Shown: positions 13,043 to 18,789 of the stretch, piece after piece
Layout of the letters: each line of letters starts with the position of its first letter
Numbering within the stretch: the stretch's first letter is position 1
Assembly (NCBI GenBank): GCA_019413245.1
Contig: DXNX01000039.1
Coordinates: 1 to 19,182, forward strand
DNA: 19,182 nucleotides
DNA from: Oscillospiraceae bacterium
Lineage (GTDB): Bacteria; Bacillota; Clostridia; Oscillospirales; Ruminococcaceae
Reading direction: 5' to 3'
Program-made: the position numbers and the translations under genes
Notes under the pieces: model-generated
The model's input: only the letters and a program-made list of their open reading frames with translations
The model's database searches: none
Told to the model about the DNA's origin: nothing

Positions 13043-13253
13043 GGTGTCCACCTTCCTTCTCGCTTTTCTTTCTGCGGAAGCTGCGGAACGCTGCCCACTG
13101 TGCCAGTCCCAGAAAGGCATTGGCGCCAACGATCAGGCCCAACATCCAAAGCAGTGCCACCCAGTTCCCCGTGGCGGCCCCGGCCAGGGCCATCAGGGCA
13201 AGGAAAGCACAGGATGTGGCGGCGAATTCCGCCATTTTCTGCAGAATCTTCAT
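13023..13253 (-). CDS. Small membrane protein with two helices, 76 aa
   Basis: The protein starts MKILQKMAEFAATSC and has two membrane segments, about 10-27 (FAATSCAFLALMALAGAA) and 32-52 (ALLWMLGLIVGANAFLGLAQW). A strongly basic tail follows (FRSFRRKKSEKEGG), so the C-terminus should stay in the cytoplasm. GGAG lies 8 nt before the ATG at 13253; an ATG two codons earlier is too close to it. It is the third gene of the early operon, so expression should be immediate-early. The shape resembles a holin, but the location far from lysis genes argues against that. Function unknown. Confidence 0.68.
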   Translation of the reverse strand: MKILQKMAEFAATSCAFLALMALAGAATGNWVALLWMLGLIVGANAFLGLAQWAAFRSFRRKKSEKEGGHHGVHAA

Positions 13254-13267
13254 GGTCATTTCTCCTT

Positions 13268-13537
13268 TCACAGGGCCAAAGCGCTGCGGTCGAAGTGGAT
13301 TGTCTTTTCCTTTTCCCTCTTTTCCAGTTCGGGGTAAAAGTACTTGCCCACTTCTTCCTGGGGGATACTCAATGCCAGGCACAGTTTCACGACTTCATCC
13401 GGCTGCCATCCGCTGCGGCCGTTCAGTCTGCTGGATATCGATTGCTGCGTCAGCCCCACAATCTCGCCCAGGTCCCGGACATATTCAAAGCCCATGTCCT
13501 CGGCCCGGCGTACCAGAGCTTCATACTTGCGTTTCAC
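13268..13537 (-). CDS. Small HTH (XRE/Cro-like) phage regulator, second in the operon
   Basis: The 89-residue protein has an XRE-type helix-turn-helix near 20-50: VRDLGEIVGLTQQSISSRLNG carries the turn, and the next helix (DEVVKLCLAL) completes the fold. The C-terminal 30 residues are charged. The GTG at 13537 is chosen because GGGGGA lies 6 nt upstream and it follows the previous stop by 16 bp. A TTG at 13573 would start inside the operator and has no site. It probably represses or tunes the early region together with the first HTH gene. One of the two 17-bp operators lies 27-43 bp upstream of its start. Confidence 0.75.
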   Translation of the reverse strand: MKRKYEALVRRAEDMGFEYVRDLGEIVGLTQQSISSRLNGRSGWQPDEVVKLCLALSIPQEEVGKYFYPELEKREKEKTIHFDRSALAL

Positions 13538-13553
13538 ACTCCATCCCCCATTT

Positions 13554-13787
13554 TTATGCTGATGTAGATTCAAAATCTACATTTTGGGCAAAAAAAATCT
13601 TGTCTCGTACTTCAGATGTAAGCCCAAGCAAATTGCACAAGATACTGACTTCCCGTGTCTTGAACTCGCTCTTTCCGGTCATTTTGTTCCGGAGCCCCTG
13701 ATAAGAGAGGCCCATTTTCTTGGCAATGAAGTCCAGCCTATATCCGGATTGGTCGATATAATGTTCCAGCAAAACGACATCTGTCAT
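13554..13787 (-). CDS. Cro-like HTH protein (DUF739-like), first early gene
   Basis: The 77-residue protein (MTDVVLLEHYIDQSGYRLDF onward) has a Cro-type helix-turn-helix: LDFIAKKMGLSYQGLRNKMTG, then FKTREVSILCNLLGL. This pattern is usual for the gene just across the divergent promoter from a phage repressor. GGAG lies 8 nt before the ATG at 13787. The gene is transcribed from a strong promoter at 13837-13865 and should antagonise the repressor, favouring lytic growth. Its last codons (encoding VDFEST) lie within a perfect copy of the operator palindrome. It should be the Cro functional analogue, though binding specificity is not known. Confidence 0.82.
   Translation of the reverse strand: MTDVVLLEHYIDQSGYRLDFIAKKMGLSYQGLRNKMTGKSEFKTREVSILCNLLGLTSEVRDKIFFAQNVDFESTSA
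13564..13580. promoter_or_regulatory. Operator copy inside the 3' end of the cro-like gene
   Basis: A perfect 7-bp inverted repeat with 3-bp spacer, GTAGATT-CAA-AATCTAC, lies within the last codons of the first HTH gene, upstream of the second. It is identical in both arms to the site at 13814-13830. Protein bound here could block elongation or control the second HTH gene. No convincing promoter was found next to it. Confidence 0.7.
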
Positions 13788-13813
13788 AGTTTTCACTCCT
13801 TTCATTTTCCTTT

Positions 13814-13830
13814 GTAGATTTTTAATCTAC
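13814..13830. promoter_or_regulatory. Operator at the early promoter start point
   Basis: GTAGATT-TTT-AATCTAC is a perfect 7-bp inverted repeat with 3-bp spacer. It begins 6 bp after the -10 box of the leftward early promoter, so it covers the expected transcription start. The same palindrome recurs at 13564-13580. It is the likely binding site of the CI-type repressor or of the Cro-like protein; which one is not shown. Confidence 0.78.
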
Positions 13831-13836
13831 ACCATC

Positions 13837-13865
13837 AATATAGCATTGTGTTTCCTTAAAGTCAA
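13837..13865 (-). promoter_or_regulatory. Leftward early promoter
   Basis: On the minus strand TTGACT (13860-13865) is followed at 17 bp by TATATT (13837-13842), preceded by TGC, which gives an extended -10. This is a near-consensus sigma-A promoter placed directly upstream of the cro-like gene, with a palindromic operator over the start point. It should drive the whole leftward early operon. Confidence 0.85.
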
Positions 13866-13893
13866 CATTTTTTTATTTTATTTCAAAATTTTG

Positions 13894-13922
13894 TTGATTA
13901 TCGAGGACTTTTATGCTATTGT
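13894..13922 (+). promoter_or_regulatory. Repressor promoter (rightward)
   Basis: TTGATT (13894-13899), a 17-bp spacer and TATTGT (13917-13922) preceded by TGC form a fair sigma-A promoter with an extended -10. It lies 20 bp before the repressor ATG and back to back with the leftward early promoter. TCAACA/TGTTGA half-sites (around 13862 and 13892) lie between the two promoters and may be part of the control region. Confidence 0.65.
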
Positions 13923-13941
13923 TCTAACAAGAGGTGATATC

Positions 13942-14559
13942 ATGTCTTTAGGTGAAAATATCCGCGCTGCGCGAGAGCGCCTAAATATGACGCAGGACGA
14001 ACTAGCAAAAAAGCTTGGATATAAGTCCCGCTCATCTATCAATAAAATAGAGTCTGGAGAAAACGACATTCCCCAGTCTAAGGTGATTGATTTTGCAAAA
14101 GCTCTTGACGTAACAGTAATGGATTTGTTAGGTCCGACTGCAGCCGATGCCGTTCCCCCAGGATTTCTTCCCCTTCCGGAAACCGAGAGTCTCCCGGTTG
14201 TCGGCCAGGTAGCCTGCGGCACTCCTATCCTGGCCGAGCAGAACATCACCGAGTATGTAGATGTTCCAAAGGCTGCCCATGCGAACTTTGTCCTGAAATG
14301 CAAAGGAGACAGCATGGCCCCCCGCATCCAGGACGGCGATCTCGTATATGTCCGCAAACAGCCGATGGTAGAAAACGGCGAGCTGGCCGCCGTGCGCATC
14401 GGGGAAGAAGCCACCCTGAAACGAGTGTATCTTTCCCCCGGTCAGCTGATCCTGCAGGCTGAGAATCCCGCTTATGCCCCTATGGTGTATACCGGCCCGC
14501 AGCTGGAGGACGTAGCCATTGAGGGGAAAATCGTCGGCATCTGGCGGGTTGTTTCCTGA
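13942..14559 (+). CDS. CI/LexA-type phage repressor (HTH-XRE plus S24 peptidase)
   Basis: The 205-residue protein keeps the prophage silent. An XRE helix-turn-helix occupies about 5-62 (MTQDELAKKLGYKSRSSINK). A C-terminal S24 self-cleavage domain begins near 82: the cleavage site is the Cys92-Gly93 pair in QVACGTP, the catalytic serine is S124 in GDSMAP, and the lysine is K160 in EATLKRVY. All three are present, so RecA-stimulated autocleavage and SOS induction are expected. The ATG at 13942 has GAGG 7 nt upstream. It is divergent from the cro-like gene and followed 28 bp later by a membrane protein gene, which should share its transcript in the lysogen. Confidence 0.93.
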   Translation: MSLGENIRAARERLNMTQDELAKKLGYKSRSSINKIESGENDIPQSKVIDFAKALDVTVMDLLGPTAADAVPPGFLPLPETESLPVVGQVACGTPILAEQNITEYVDVPKAAHANFVLKCKGDSMAPRIQDGDLVYVRKQPMVENGELAAVRIGEEATLKRVYLSPGQLILQAENPAYAPMVYTGPQLEDVAIEGKIVGIWRVVS

Positions 14560-14587
14560 TCGGCGCCGTTTTGTGTAGGAGGATCTT

Positions 14588-15430
14588 ATGAAACAGCATG
14601 ATTATACCCGCTTGGGCGGTTTTCTTTTTGTATTACAGCTTATCACCATTTTTTATCTAATCTGGTCTTGCTTAGTCGTTGCCGCCTCTCTTTTAGGTTC
14701 TACCACCGACTGGATTCCGACCATCGAATACTGTATCGATATAGCATTTTATATCCCGACCATCTATCTTATTGCAACTGGCGATTCCCGTTTTCGTACA
14801 TTTTTCTGGATTGTCACGGTCGCCGGTTCCTTTTACCGTCTTGCCATTGTTCTTATTGTATCGTATGTACCAACTCTGGATTTTTCGTATTTTCTTGGCG
14901 ACCTAATTGGTTATTGCATTGTTCGTGGCCTTATTCTTTTGTACCTTTACCGTTCGAAGCGTGCCGCAGTCTATTTCCATTTTGTCGGTCCAGTTCTCTG
15001 TGCTGCAGAATTCGGCAACGATCCGGTTGCACATACTTCCGTGTCTGTCCCCAGTGAATTACCCTCGGAACCCTCTTCTGATCCAGCTCCTGCCGCGGAA
15101 TCCCCCAAAGCCGTCCCCGGCCATTGCCGCTTCAGATTTTTTCCTTCTATGTCTCCGGAACGCCGCGCCTTTCTAAAAGGCATTCTTTGCACTCTCCTTA
15201 TTTTACTTCTTGTCGTAGGCGGCTTTTTCGGTGTTCAATCCTACAAGAGTTATATCCGCTCTGTTTATGATGACGGTTTCATTGATGGATTGAAAACCGG
15301 ATACGACCAGGGTGTCGCTGCATCTTCCCCTGAAATTTCTTCTATCTATCGCAGAGCATATAAAACCGGCTTCTTGGATTCCCAACAAGGATATCCCTAT
15401 GATGACACCCCGCCAGCTTCTATTTCTTAA
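14588..15430 (+). CDS. Prophage membrane protein expressed with the repressor (five helices)
   Basis: The 280-residue protein has four N-terminal membrane helices (about 10-36, 43-63, 70-93, 99-121), a Pro/Ser/Glu-rich linker (151-178), and a fifth helix (195-215). A C-terminal tail of about 60 residues contains DGFIDGLKTGYDQG and a similar GFLDSQQGY. The N-terminal part vaguely resembles DUF2569-type membrane proteins; I cannot confirm this. AGGAGG lies 5 nt before the ATG. It sits 28 bp after the repressor, in the same direction, so it should be made in the lysogen. That position is typical of superinfection-exclusion or other lysogenic-conversion genes. Its codons are lower in GC than the early operon. 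Role inferred from location only. Confidence 0.8.
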   Translation: MKQHDYTRLGGFLFVLQLITIFYLIWSCLVVAASLLGSTTDWIPTIEYCIDIAFYIPTIYLIATGDSRFRTFFWIVTVAGSFYRLAIVLIVSYVPTLDFSYFLGDLIGYCIVRGLILLYLYRSKRAAVYFHFVGPVLCAAEFGNDPVAHTSVSVPSELPSEPSSDPAPAAESPKAVPGHCRFRFFPSMSPERRAFLKGILCTLLILLLVVGGFFGVQSYKSYIRSVYDDGFIDGLKTGYDQGVAASSPEISSIYRRAYKTGFLDSQQGYPYDDTPPASIS

Positions 15431-15436
15431 AATATG

Positions 15437-15474
15437 AAAAAACGCCCCGCCGGGCGGCCACCCGGCGAAGCGTT
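15437..15474 (-). terminator. Leftward-acting terminator between membrane protein and integrase
   Basis: A hairpin with AACGC/GCGTT and GCCGGG/CCCGGC stems separated by a small internal loop (15441-15474) is followed on the minus strand by six T residues (15437-15442). No U-tract exists in the plus direction. It is therefore best read as a stop for leftward transcription coming from the host side, though it may also slow rightward readthrough from the lysogeny unit. Confidence 0.65.
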
Positions 15475-15502
15475 CATATAGATAGTGTCTGCCCAAAGTT
15501 GG

Positions 15503-15531
15503 ACAATACAACCATCCGCATTCTGTATTGT
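15503..15531. repeat. Inverted repeat ACAATACA / TGTATTGT upstream of integrase
   Basis: A perfect 8-bp inverted repeat with a 13-bp spacer (15503-15510 and 15524-15531) lies 50-78 bp before the integrase start. No good promoter could be placed here. It may be an operator for integrase expression or an arm-type site for integrase or excisionase. Neither is shown. Confidence 0.5.
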
Positions 15532-15580
15532 ACCACCTCCCGGGCGGGCTTGTAAAGTCTACCCTAAGGAGGTTATTTTT

Positions 15581-16720
15581 TTGAAACGTACAGGAAAAGC
15601 ACATTGGGAAGAAAAGCGGAACCGCTGGCGCATTGATGTAAGCAAAAACGGCGCCCAGCGCAGCTTTTATTCCTCTACTCCCGGCCGTTCCGGTCAGCGG
15701 GAAGCACATGCCAAGGCAGATGCCTGGCTGGATGAAGGCATCACTTCTCCCAGGCGCAAGGTGTCTGCCTCCTGGGAAGCCTACCTCGCTGATGTCGAGG
15801 CCCGCAGCTCAATGAGCAACTATAAGAAAATACAGTCCATCGGAAACGCCTACATTCTGCCTGTCTTAGGACATCGCTGCGTAGGTGATCTGACAGAAGG
15901 AGACCTTCAGACTCTCATCAATCGCGCCTATAAGCACGGCGCTTTCAATTCCGCCGGCCGGCGCAAGCTGCAGCCCGGGGAAGCTCTTTCCCGTAAGAGC
16001 CTTTCCAATATTCTGGCTGTCCTTCGTAACTGGCTTAAATACTGCCGTACCACAGAACACTCCACCACTTTAAATCCGGAATCGCTCAAAATTCCCGCCG
16101 GGGCCCGTTATGTAGGAAAATCCATCCTGCAGCCGGATTCTCTCAGAATACTTTTTACTATTGACACAACCATTCGTCACGGCAAACGCGTTCCTGACCC
16201 TTATATCAATGCCTACCGCCTGGCTGCTTGCACCGGACTTCGGCCAGGGGAACTTATCGGTCTCCGTTGGGGAAACCTATCCGCTGATTACTCTATTCTT
16301 ACCATTACAAGATCCGTGAATGTATACGGAGAGATTACCGCAGGCAAGAACTCCAACGCCCAGCGCCGCCTGGATCTTCCGCAGCAGGCCAGATCCATCC
16401 TTGCCAATCAGCTTCATGCAATACACCCAGACGATGATCCTCCCATCACAGAATCCATCTTTGACATCAGCTGCGAAGGCACCTTTCGGAAATGCTGGCA
16501 GCGGTATTGTGAATCCAACGGAATTCCTCACTTGACACTGTATGAGCTTCGGCACACTTATGTCAGTTTGATTCAGACCCTTCCCGAGGCCACCATAAAG
16601 CGCCTGGTCGGCCACTCAAAGAACATGGACACATTCGGTATTTATGCCCATGAGCTTACGAACGATGGTGCCCGAGTGAGTTCCGAAGTAACCGAAATTC
16701 TTTCTTCCCTTATTGGCTGA
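15581..16720 (+). CDS. int: Tyrosine recombinase, phage integrase
   Basis: The 379-residue enzyme performs site-specific integration and excision. The N-terminal arm-binding region (1-60) includes HWEEKRNRWRIDV. A SAM-like core-binding domain spans about 62-165, and the catalytic domain 180-370. The catalytic set is visible: R221 in CTGLRPGEL, R324 in YELRHT, H345 in VGHS and the nucleophile Y355 in FGIYAH. The first histidine of the usual HxxR box is Tyr (Y321), a variant I have seen in clostridial integrases. The start is TTG at 15581 with AAGGAGG 8 nt upstream; a longer reading would cross the inverted repeat. It ends 90 bp from the tmRNA 3' end, suggesting that gene as the attachment site. 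Confidence 0.93.
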   Translation: MKRTGKAHWEEKRNRWRIDVSKNGAQRSFYSSTPGRSGQREAHAKADAWLDEGITSPRRKVSASWEAYLADVEARSSMSNYKKIQSIGNAYILPVLGHRCVGDLTEGDLQTLINRAYKHGAFNSAGRRKLQPGEALSRKSLSNILAVLRNWLKYCRTTEHSTTLNPESLKIPAGARYVGKSILQPDSLRILFTIDTTIRHGKRVPDPYINAYRLAACTGLRPGELIGLRWGNLSADYSILTITRSVNVYGEITAGKNSNAQRRLDLPQQARSILANQLHAIHPDDDPPITESIFDISCEGTFRKCWQRYCESNGIPHLTLYELRHTYVSLIQTLPEATIKRLVGHSKNMDTFGIYAHELTNDGARVSSEVTEILSSLIG

Positions 16721-16774
16721 TTTCTCTGTCAAAAAACAAAGTACGGTCTTTTCTACGGTCCAGCAACACAAAAG

Positions 16775-16808
16775 CGTCGCAGTATCTTTCGATACTGCGA
16801 CGTTTTTT
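16775..16808. terminator. Bidirectional terminator between integrase and tmRNA
   Basis: A perfect 12-bp stem (CGTCGCAGTATC with GATACTGCGACG, TTTC loop) is followed by six T residues on the plus strand (16803-16808) and, on the minus strand, by CTTTTG after the stem. It can end integrase transcription on the plus strand and tmRNA transcription on the minus strand. It begins 2 bp beyond the encoded tmRNA CCA end. Confidence 0.9.
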
Positions 16809-16810
16809 AG

Positions 16811-16850
16811 TGGTGGAGATGAGGGGAATCGAACCCCTGTCCGAAAAGAA
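16811..16850. other. Presumed prophage attachment region at the 3' end of ssrA
   Basis: The 3' end of tmRNA (T-arm and acceptor stem ending in an encoded CCA) is a frequent target for tyrosine integrases, and the integrase gene lies right beside it. The core should be a segment here that is repeated at the far left end of the prophage, outside this window. The exact core cannot be set from one end only. Confidence 0.5.
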
Positions 16851-17164
16851 AGCGGTTAGAGTATCTCCGGGCGCAGAGTGCTTATTGAATTTCCCGCAGT
16901 GCGAGCGAACACACGCGCTTTACACCTTGGTAGCTTCATGAATACCTGACGGGCTGCAAAGCTTAGGCCCGTGCATGTTCAGCACCTAATCGACGCCCCG
17001 GCCCCGTTCGGTGCTGAGACGGGCGGGACGGTCGCGCCTAATTAGGCAGCGACGGCAACAGTGTTGTTGTTGTCAGTTAATTTTAGTTTGGCGCTTTTAT
17101 CGTGGTGCACCGCCACGGCCCGCTGCTCACGCCCCTCTCCCCCCGTCGAAACCATTACATCCCC
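16811..17164 (-). ncRNA. ssrA: Transfer-messenger RNA (tmRNA)
   Basis: The 354-nt RNA rescues stalled ribosomes together with SmpB. Its 5' end (GGGGATG at 17164) pairs with the 3' end (CATCTCC then ACCA at 16811) to form the acceptor stem. The conserved GTAATGGTTTCGACGGGG and the T-loop GGTTCGATTCC are both present, and CCA is encoded. The tag frame ends in ...DNNNTVAVAA then TAA (around 17040-17075). The resume codon is probably ACT, giving TDNNNTVAVAA; a GCC further upstream is an alternative. The Ala-Ala end is the ClpXP signal. It lies 78 bp after smpB on the same strand, and the prophage does not disturb the mature RNA. Confidence 0.96.
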
Positions 17165-17165
17165 G

Positions 17166-17188
17166 TATAAAGCGGCGCGATGCGCCGC
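17166..17188 (-). terminator. Short GC-rich hairpin between smpB and ssrA
   Basis: GCGGCGC and GCGCCGC (17172-17188) form a perfect 7-bp stem with a 3-nt loop, followed on the minus strand by TTTATA. The weak U-tract suggests partial termination after smpB, or a processing hairpin in the tmRNA precursor. It lies 7 nt before the mature 5' end of tmRNA. Confidence 0.45.
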
Positions 17189-17242
17189 GAATGACGGTTT
17201 GTTCCAAAGAGGAAATGACGTTTCAGCTTTGTTTGACCGGTT

Positions 17243-17716
17243 TCAGTGTTGTTTCAGCGCGCGGTCAATATCACGCTTGGCATCCCGTGCGGCAGCCGTC
17301 GCACGTTTGTCGTACAGTTTTTTGCCCTTGCAGAGCCCTAGTTCTACCTTGACGCGTCCGTTTTTGAAGTACAGCGACAACGGAACCAGCGTATATCCCT
17401 GCAGCTTGATCTGCTGGGCAAGGCGGCGAATTTCCACCTTATGTGCCAGCAGCCGCCGCGGACGGACAGGGTCCCGGTTGAAAAGGCCGCCGTGTTCGTA
17501 CGGACTGATGTGCATCCCTTTCAGGATGATCTCACCGTCGTCAATATCGGCCCAGGCATCCTTCAGGTTGACGCCGCCGGCACGCAGGCTTTTGACCTCG
17601 GTGCCGACCAGCTCGATGCCGGTTTCCAGCGCTTCGATGACAAAGTATTCATGACGCGCTTCGCGGTTCTGGGCAATGATCTTTCTGGGCGTTTTGTCCT
17701 GTGCCAAGTGCGTCAT
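17243..17716 (-). CDS. smpB: SsrA-binding protein SmpB
   Basis: SmpB binds the tRNA-like part of tmRNA and brings it to stalled ribosomes. The 157-residue sequence has the family pattern: KIIAQNREARHEYFVIEALETG, then GIELVGTEVKSLRAG, NLKDAWADI, HISPYEHGG, the HKVEIRRLAQQ segment, LVPLSLYFKNGRVKVELGL and a basic tail (KGKKLYDKRATAAARDAKRDIDRAL) that enters the decoding site. The ATG at 17716 abuts the GGAG, so the TTG at 17707 (GGAG plus 9 nt) is the more likely true start; both give a normal-length protein. A perfect consensus promoter lies just upstream. The host gene next to ssrA is intact. Confidence 0.96.
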   Translation of the reverse strand: MTHLAQDKTPRKIIAQNREARHEYFVIEALETGIELVGTEVKSLRAGGVNLKDAWADIDDGEIILKGMHISPYEHGGLFNRDPVRPRRLLAHKVEIRRLAQQIKLQGYTLVPLSLYFKNGRVKVELGLCKGKKLYDKRATAAARDAKRDIDRALKQH

Positions 17717-17745
17717 CTCCTTTCACTTTGGCGTCGGGTTGTAAG

Positions 17746-17774
17746 ATTATACTGCGGCCTTCCCTCTTTGTCAA
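17746..17774 (-). promoter_or_regulatory. Consensus sigma-A promoter of smpB
   Basis: On the minus strand TTGACA (17769-17774) and TATAAT (17746-17751) are separated by exactly 17 bp, a perfect match to the consensus. It starts 6 bp after the recR stop codon and should give strong constitutive expression of smpB and, by readthrough, perhaps of ssrA, for which no separate promoter was evident. Confidence 0.92.
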
Positions 17775-17779
17775 GCGTT

Positions 17780-18376
17780 TTACAGCTCGCCGCGGCCTTC
17801 CATGGCCCGGTACAGGGTGGTTTCATCCGCATATTCCAGGCTGGAACCAACCGGCAGACCGTAGGCCAGACGGGTGGTCTTGATGCCCATAGGCTTGATG
17901 AGTTTGGCCAGATACACGGCAGTAGCCTCCCCTTCCACGGTGGGGCTGGTGGCCATGATGACCTCCTTGACATTGTCGTCCAGGCGGGCCAGCAACTCCT
18001 TGATGCACAGCTGGTCGACGCCGATTCCGTCCATGGGCGAAATCAGGCCGTGCAGGACATGGTACAGGCCCTTGTACTCATGGGTACGCTCAATGGCCTT
18101 GATATCACGGGGAGCTTCCACCACGCAGATGATGGACCGGTCACGCTTGGGAGATGCGCAGATGGGGCACACTTCCCCGGATGTATAATCCTGGCAGAGC
18201 CGGCAGCGATGCAGCTTGGTTTTGGCCGCCTCAATGGCCTTGGCCAGCTCCATGGCCTGCTCATTGGACATGCCCATGACTTCATAGGCCATACGGGTGG
18301 CGCCTTTGCGCCCTACGCCGGGAAAGCGGGAAAACTGGTCGATCAGATTTTCCAGCGGTTCAGCGTTCTGCGGCAT
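17780..18376 (-). CDS. recR: Recombination mediator protein RecR
   Basis: RecR works with RecF and RecO to load RecA at single-strand gaps. The 198-residue protein has the N-terminal helix-hairpin-helix (LIDQFSRFPGVGRKGATRMAY), a zinc finger (C58, C61, C70, C73) and a Toprim domain starting at IICVVEAPRDI with E87. It ends with the usual walker-like LPVGSSLEYADETTL segment. GAGAGG lies 6 nt before the ATG. It follows ybaB by 10 bp in the classic dnaX-ybaB-recR operon. Confidence 0.97.
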   Translation of the reverse strand: MPQNAEPLENLIDQFSRFPGVGRKGATRMAYEVMGMSNEQAMELAKAIEAAKTKLHRCRLCQDYTSGEVCPICASPKRDRSIICVVEAPRDIKAIERTHEYKGLYHVLHGLISPMDGIGVDQLCIKELLARLDDNVKEVIMATSPTVEGEATAVYLAKLIKPMGIKTTRLAYGLPVGSSLEYADETTLYRAMEGRGEL

Positions 18377-18386
18377 GGTATACCTC

Positions 18387-18728
18387 TCAGCCCAGACCGG
18401 GGATGTTCATGCCGCCGGTCATCTTGGACATTTCCTCGTCGGAATCCTTATCCACGGCAGCCACAGCGCTGTTGACGGCAGCCGCGATCAGGTCTTCCAG
18501 CATTTCGATATCGTCCGGGTCCACAGCCTCCGTCTTGATCTTGACGGCAGTCACTTCGTGCTTGCCGGTCATGGTCACAGTGACCATCTCACCGCTGGCG
18601 GTGCCGGTGTATTCGCGGGCTTCGAGCTCGGCCTGCTTGGCACGGATTTCATCCTGCATCTTCTGGACCTGGCGCATCATGGCCTGCGGGTCGGGACGGC
18701 CGTAGCCTTTGGGAAGTCTTGCTTTCAT
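18387..18728 (-). CDS. YbaB/EbfC family nucleoid-associated protein
   Basis: The 113-residue DNA-binding protein forms a dimer and coats the nucleoid. A basic, Gly/Pro-containing N-terminus precedes the coiled-coil helix (MMRQVQKMQDEIRAKQAELEA). The central strands (EYTGTASGEMVTVTMTG and EVTAVKIKTEAVDP) and the DIEMLEDLIAAAVNSA helix are typical of the family. A Met/Gly-rich end (MTGGMNIPGLG) completes it. GGAG lies 8 nt before the ATG. Its place between dnaX and recR is nearly universal in bacteria. Confidence 0.95.
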   Translation of the reverse strand: MKARLPKGYGRPDPQAMMRQVQKMQDEIRAKQAELEAREYTGTASGEMVTVTMTGKHEVTAVKIKTEAVDPDDIEMLEDLIAAAVNSAVAAVDKDSDEEMSKMTGGMNIPGLG

Positions 18729-18789
18729 GGAAATTTCTCCTTTGTTGTTTATCTTTGCCTGTTATGGCAGACGGCATACCTGCCGGGGA

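Larger units (their letters stand above)
1..16810. mobile_element. Prophage of a tailed phage, right part (left end outside the window)
   Basis: The region holds a phage-typical set in phage order: integrase, repressor, divergent Cro-like genes, a long leftward early operon, and the terminase small and large subunits. The integrase gene abuts the 3' end of the host tmRNA gene, so the right boundary is placed there. Terminase lies at the far left and reads out of the window, so portal, head, tail, lysis genes and the second attachment site must lie beyond position 1. Whether the element is still inducible cannot be judged from this part. The repressor, integrase and both terminase genes look intact. 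Confidence 0.9.

Noticed and set aside
15203..15709. Minus-strand open frame of 168 codons between membrane protein and integrase
   Set aside because: It crosses a terminator hairpin and an inverted repeat, and overlaps two supported genes on the other strand.
1..16810. CRISPR array or toxin-antitoxin pair
   Set aside because: No regularly spaced repeats of 25-40 bp were seen, and the paired small genes show no recognisable toxin or antitoxin fold.
16811..16850. A tRNA gene suggested by the T-arm-like sequence ending in CCA
   Set aside because: It is the 3' end of tmRNA; there is no anticodon arm, and the matching 5' half lies over 300 bp away with the tag frame between.
17441..18475. Plus-strand open frame of 344 codons over smpB and recR
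   Set aside because: It runs antisense to two conserved housekeeping genes and crosses the smpB promoter.
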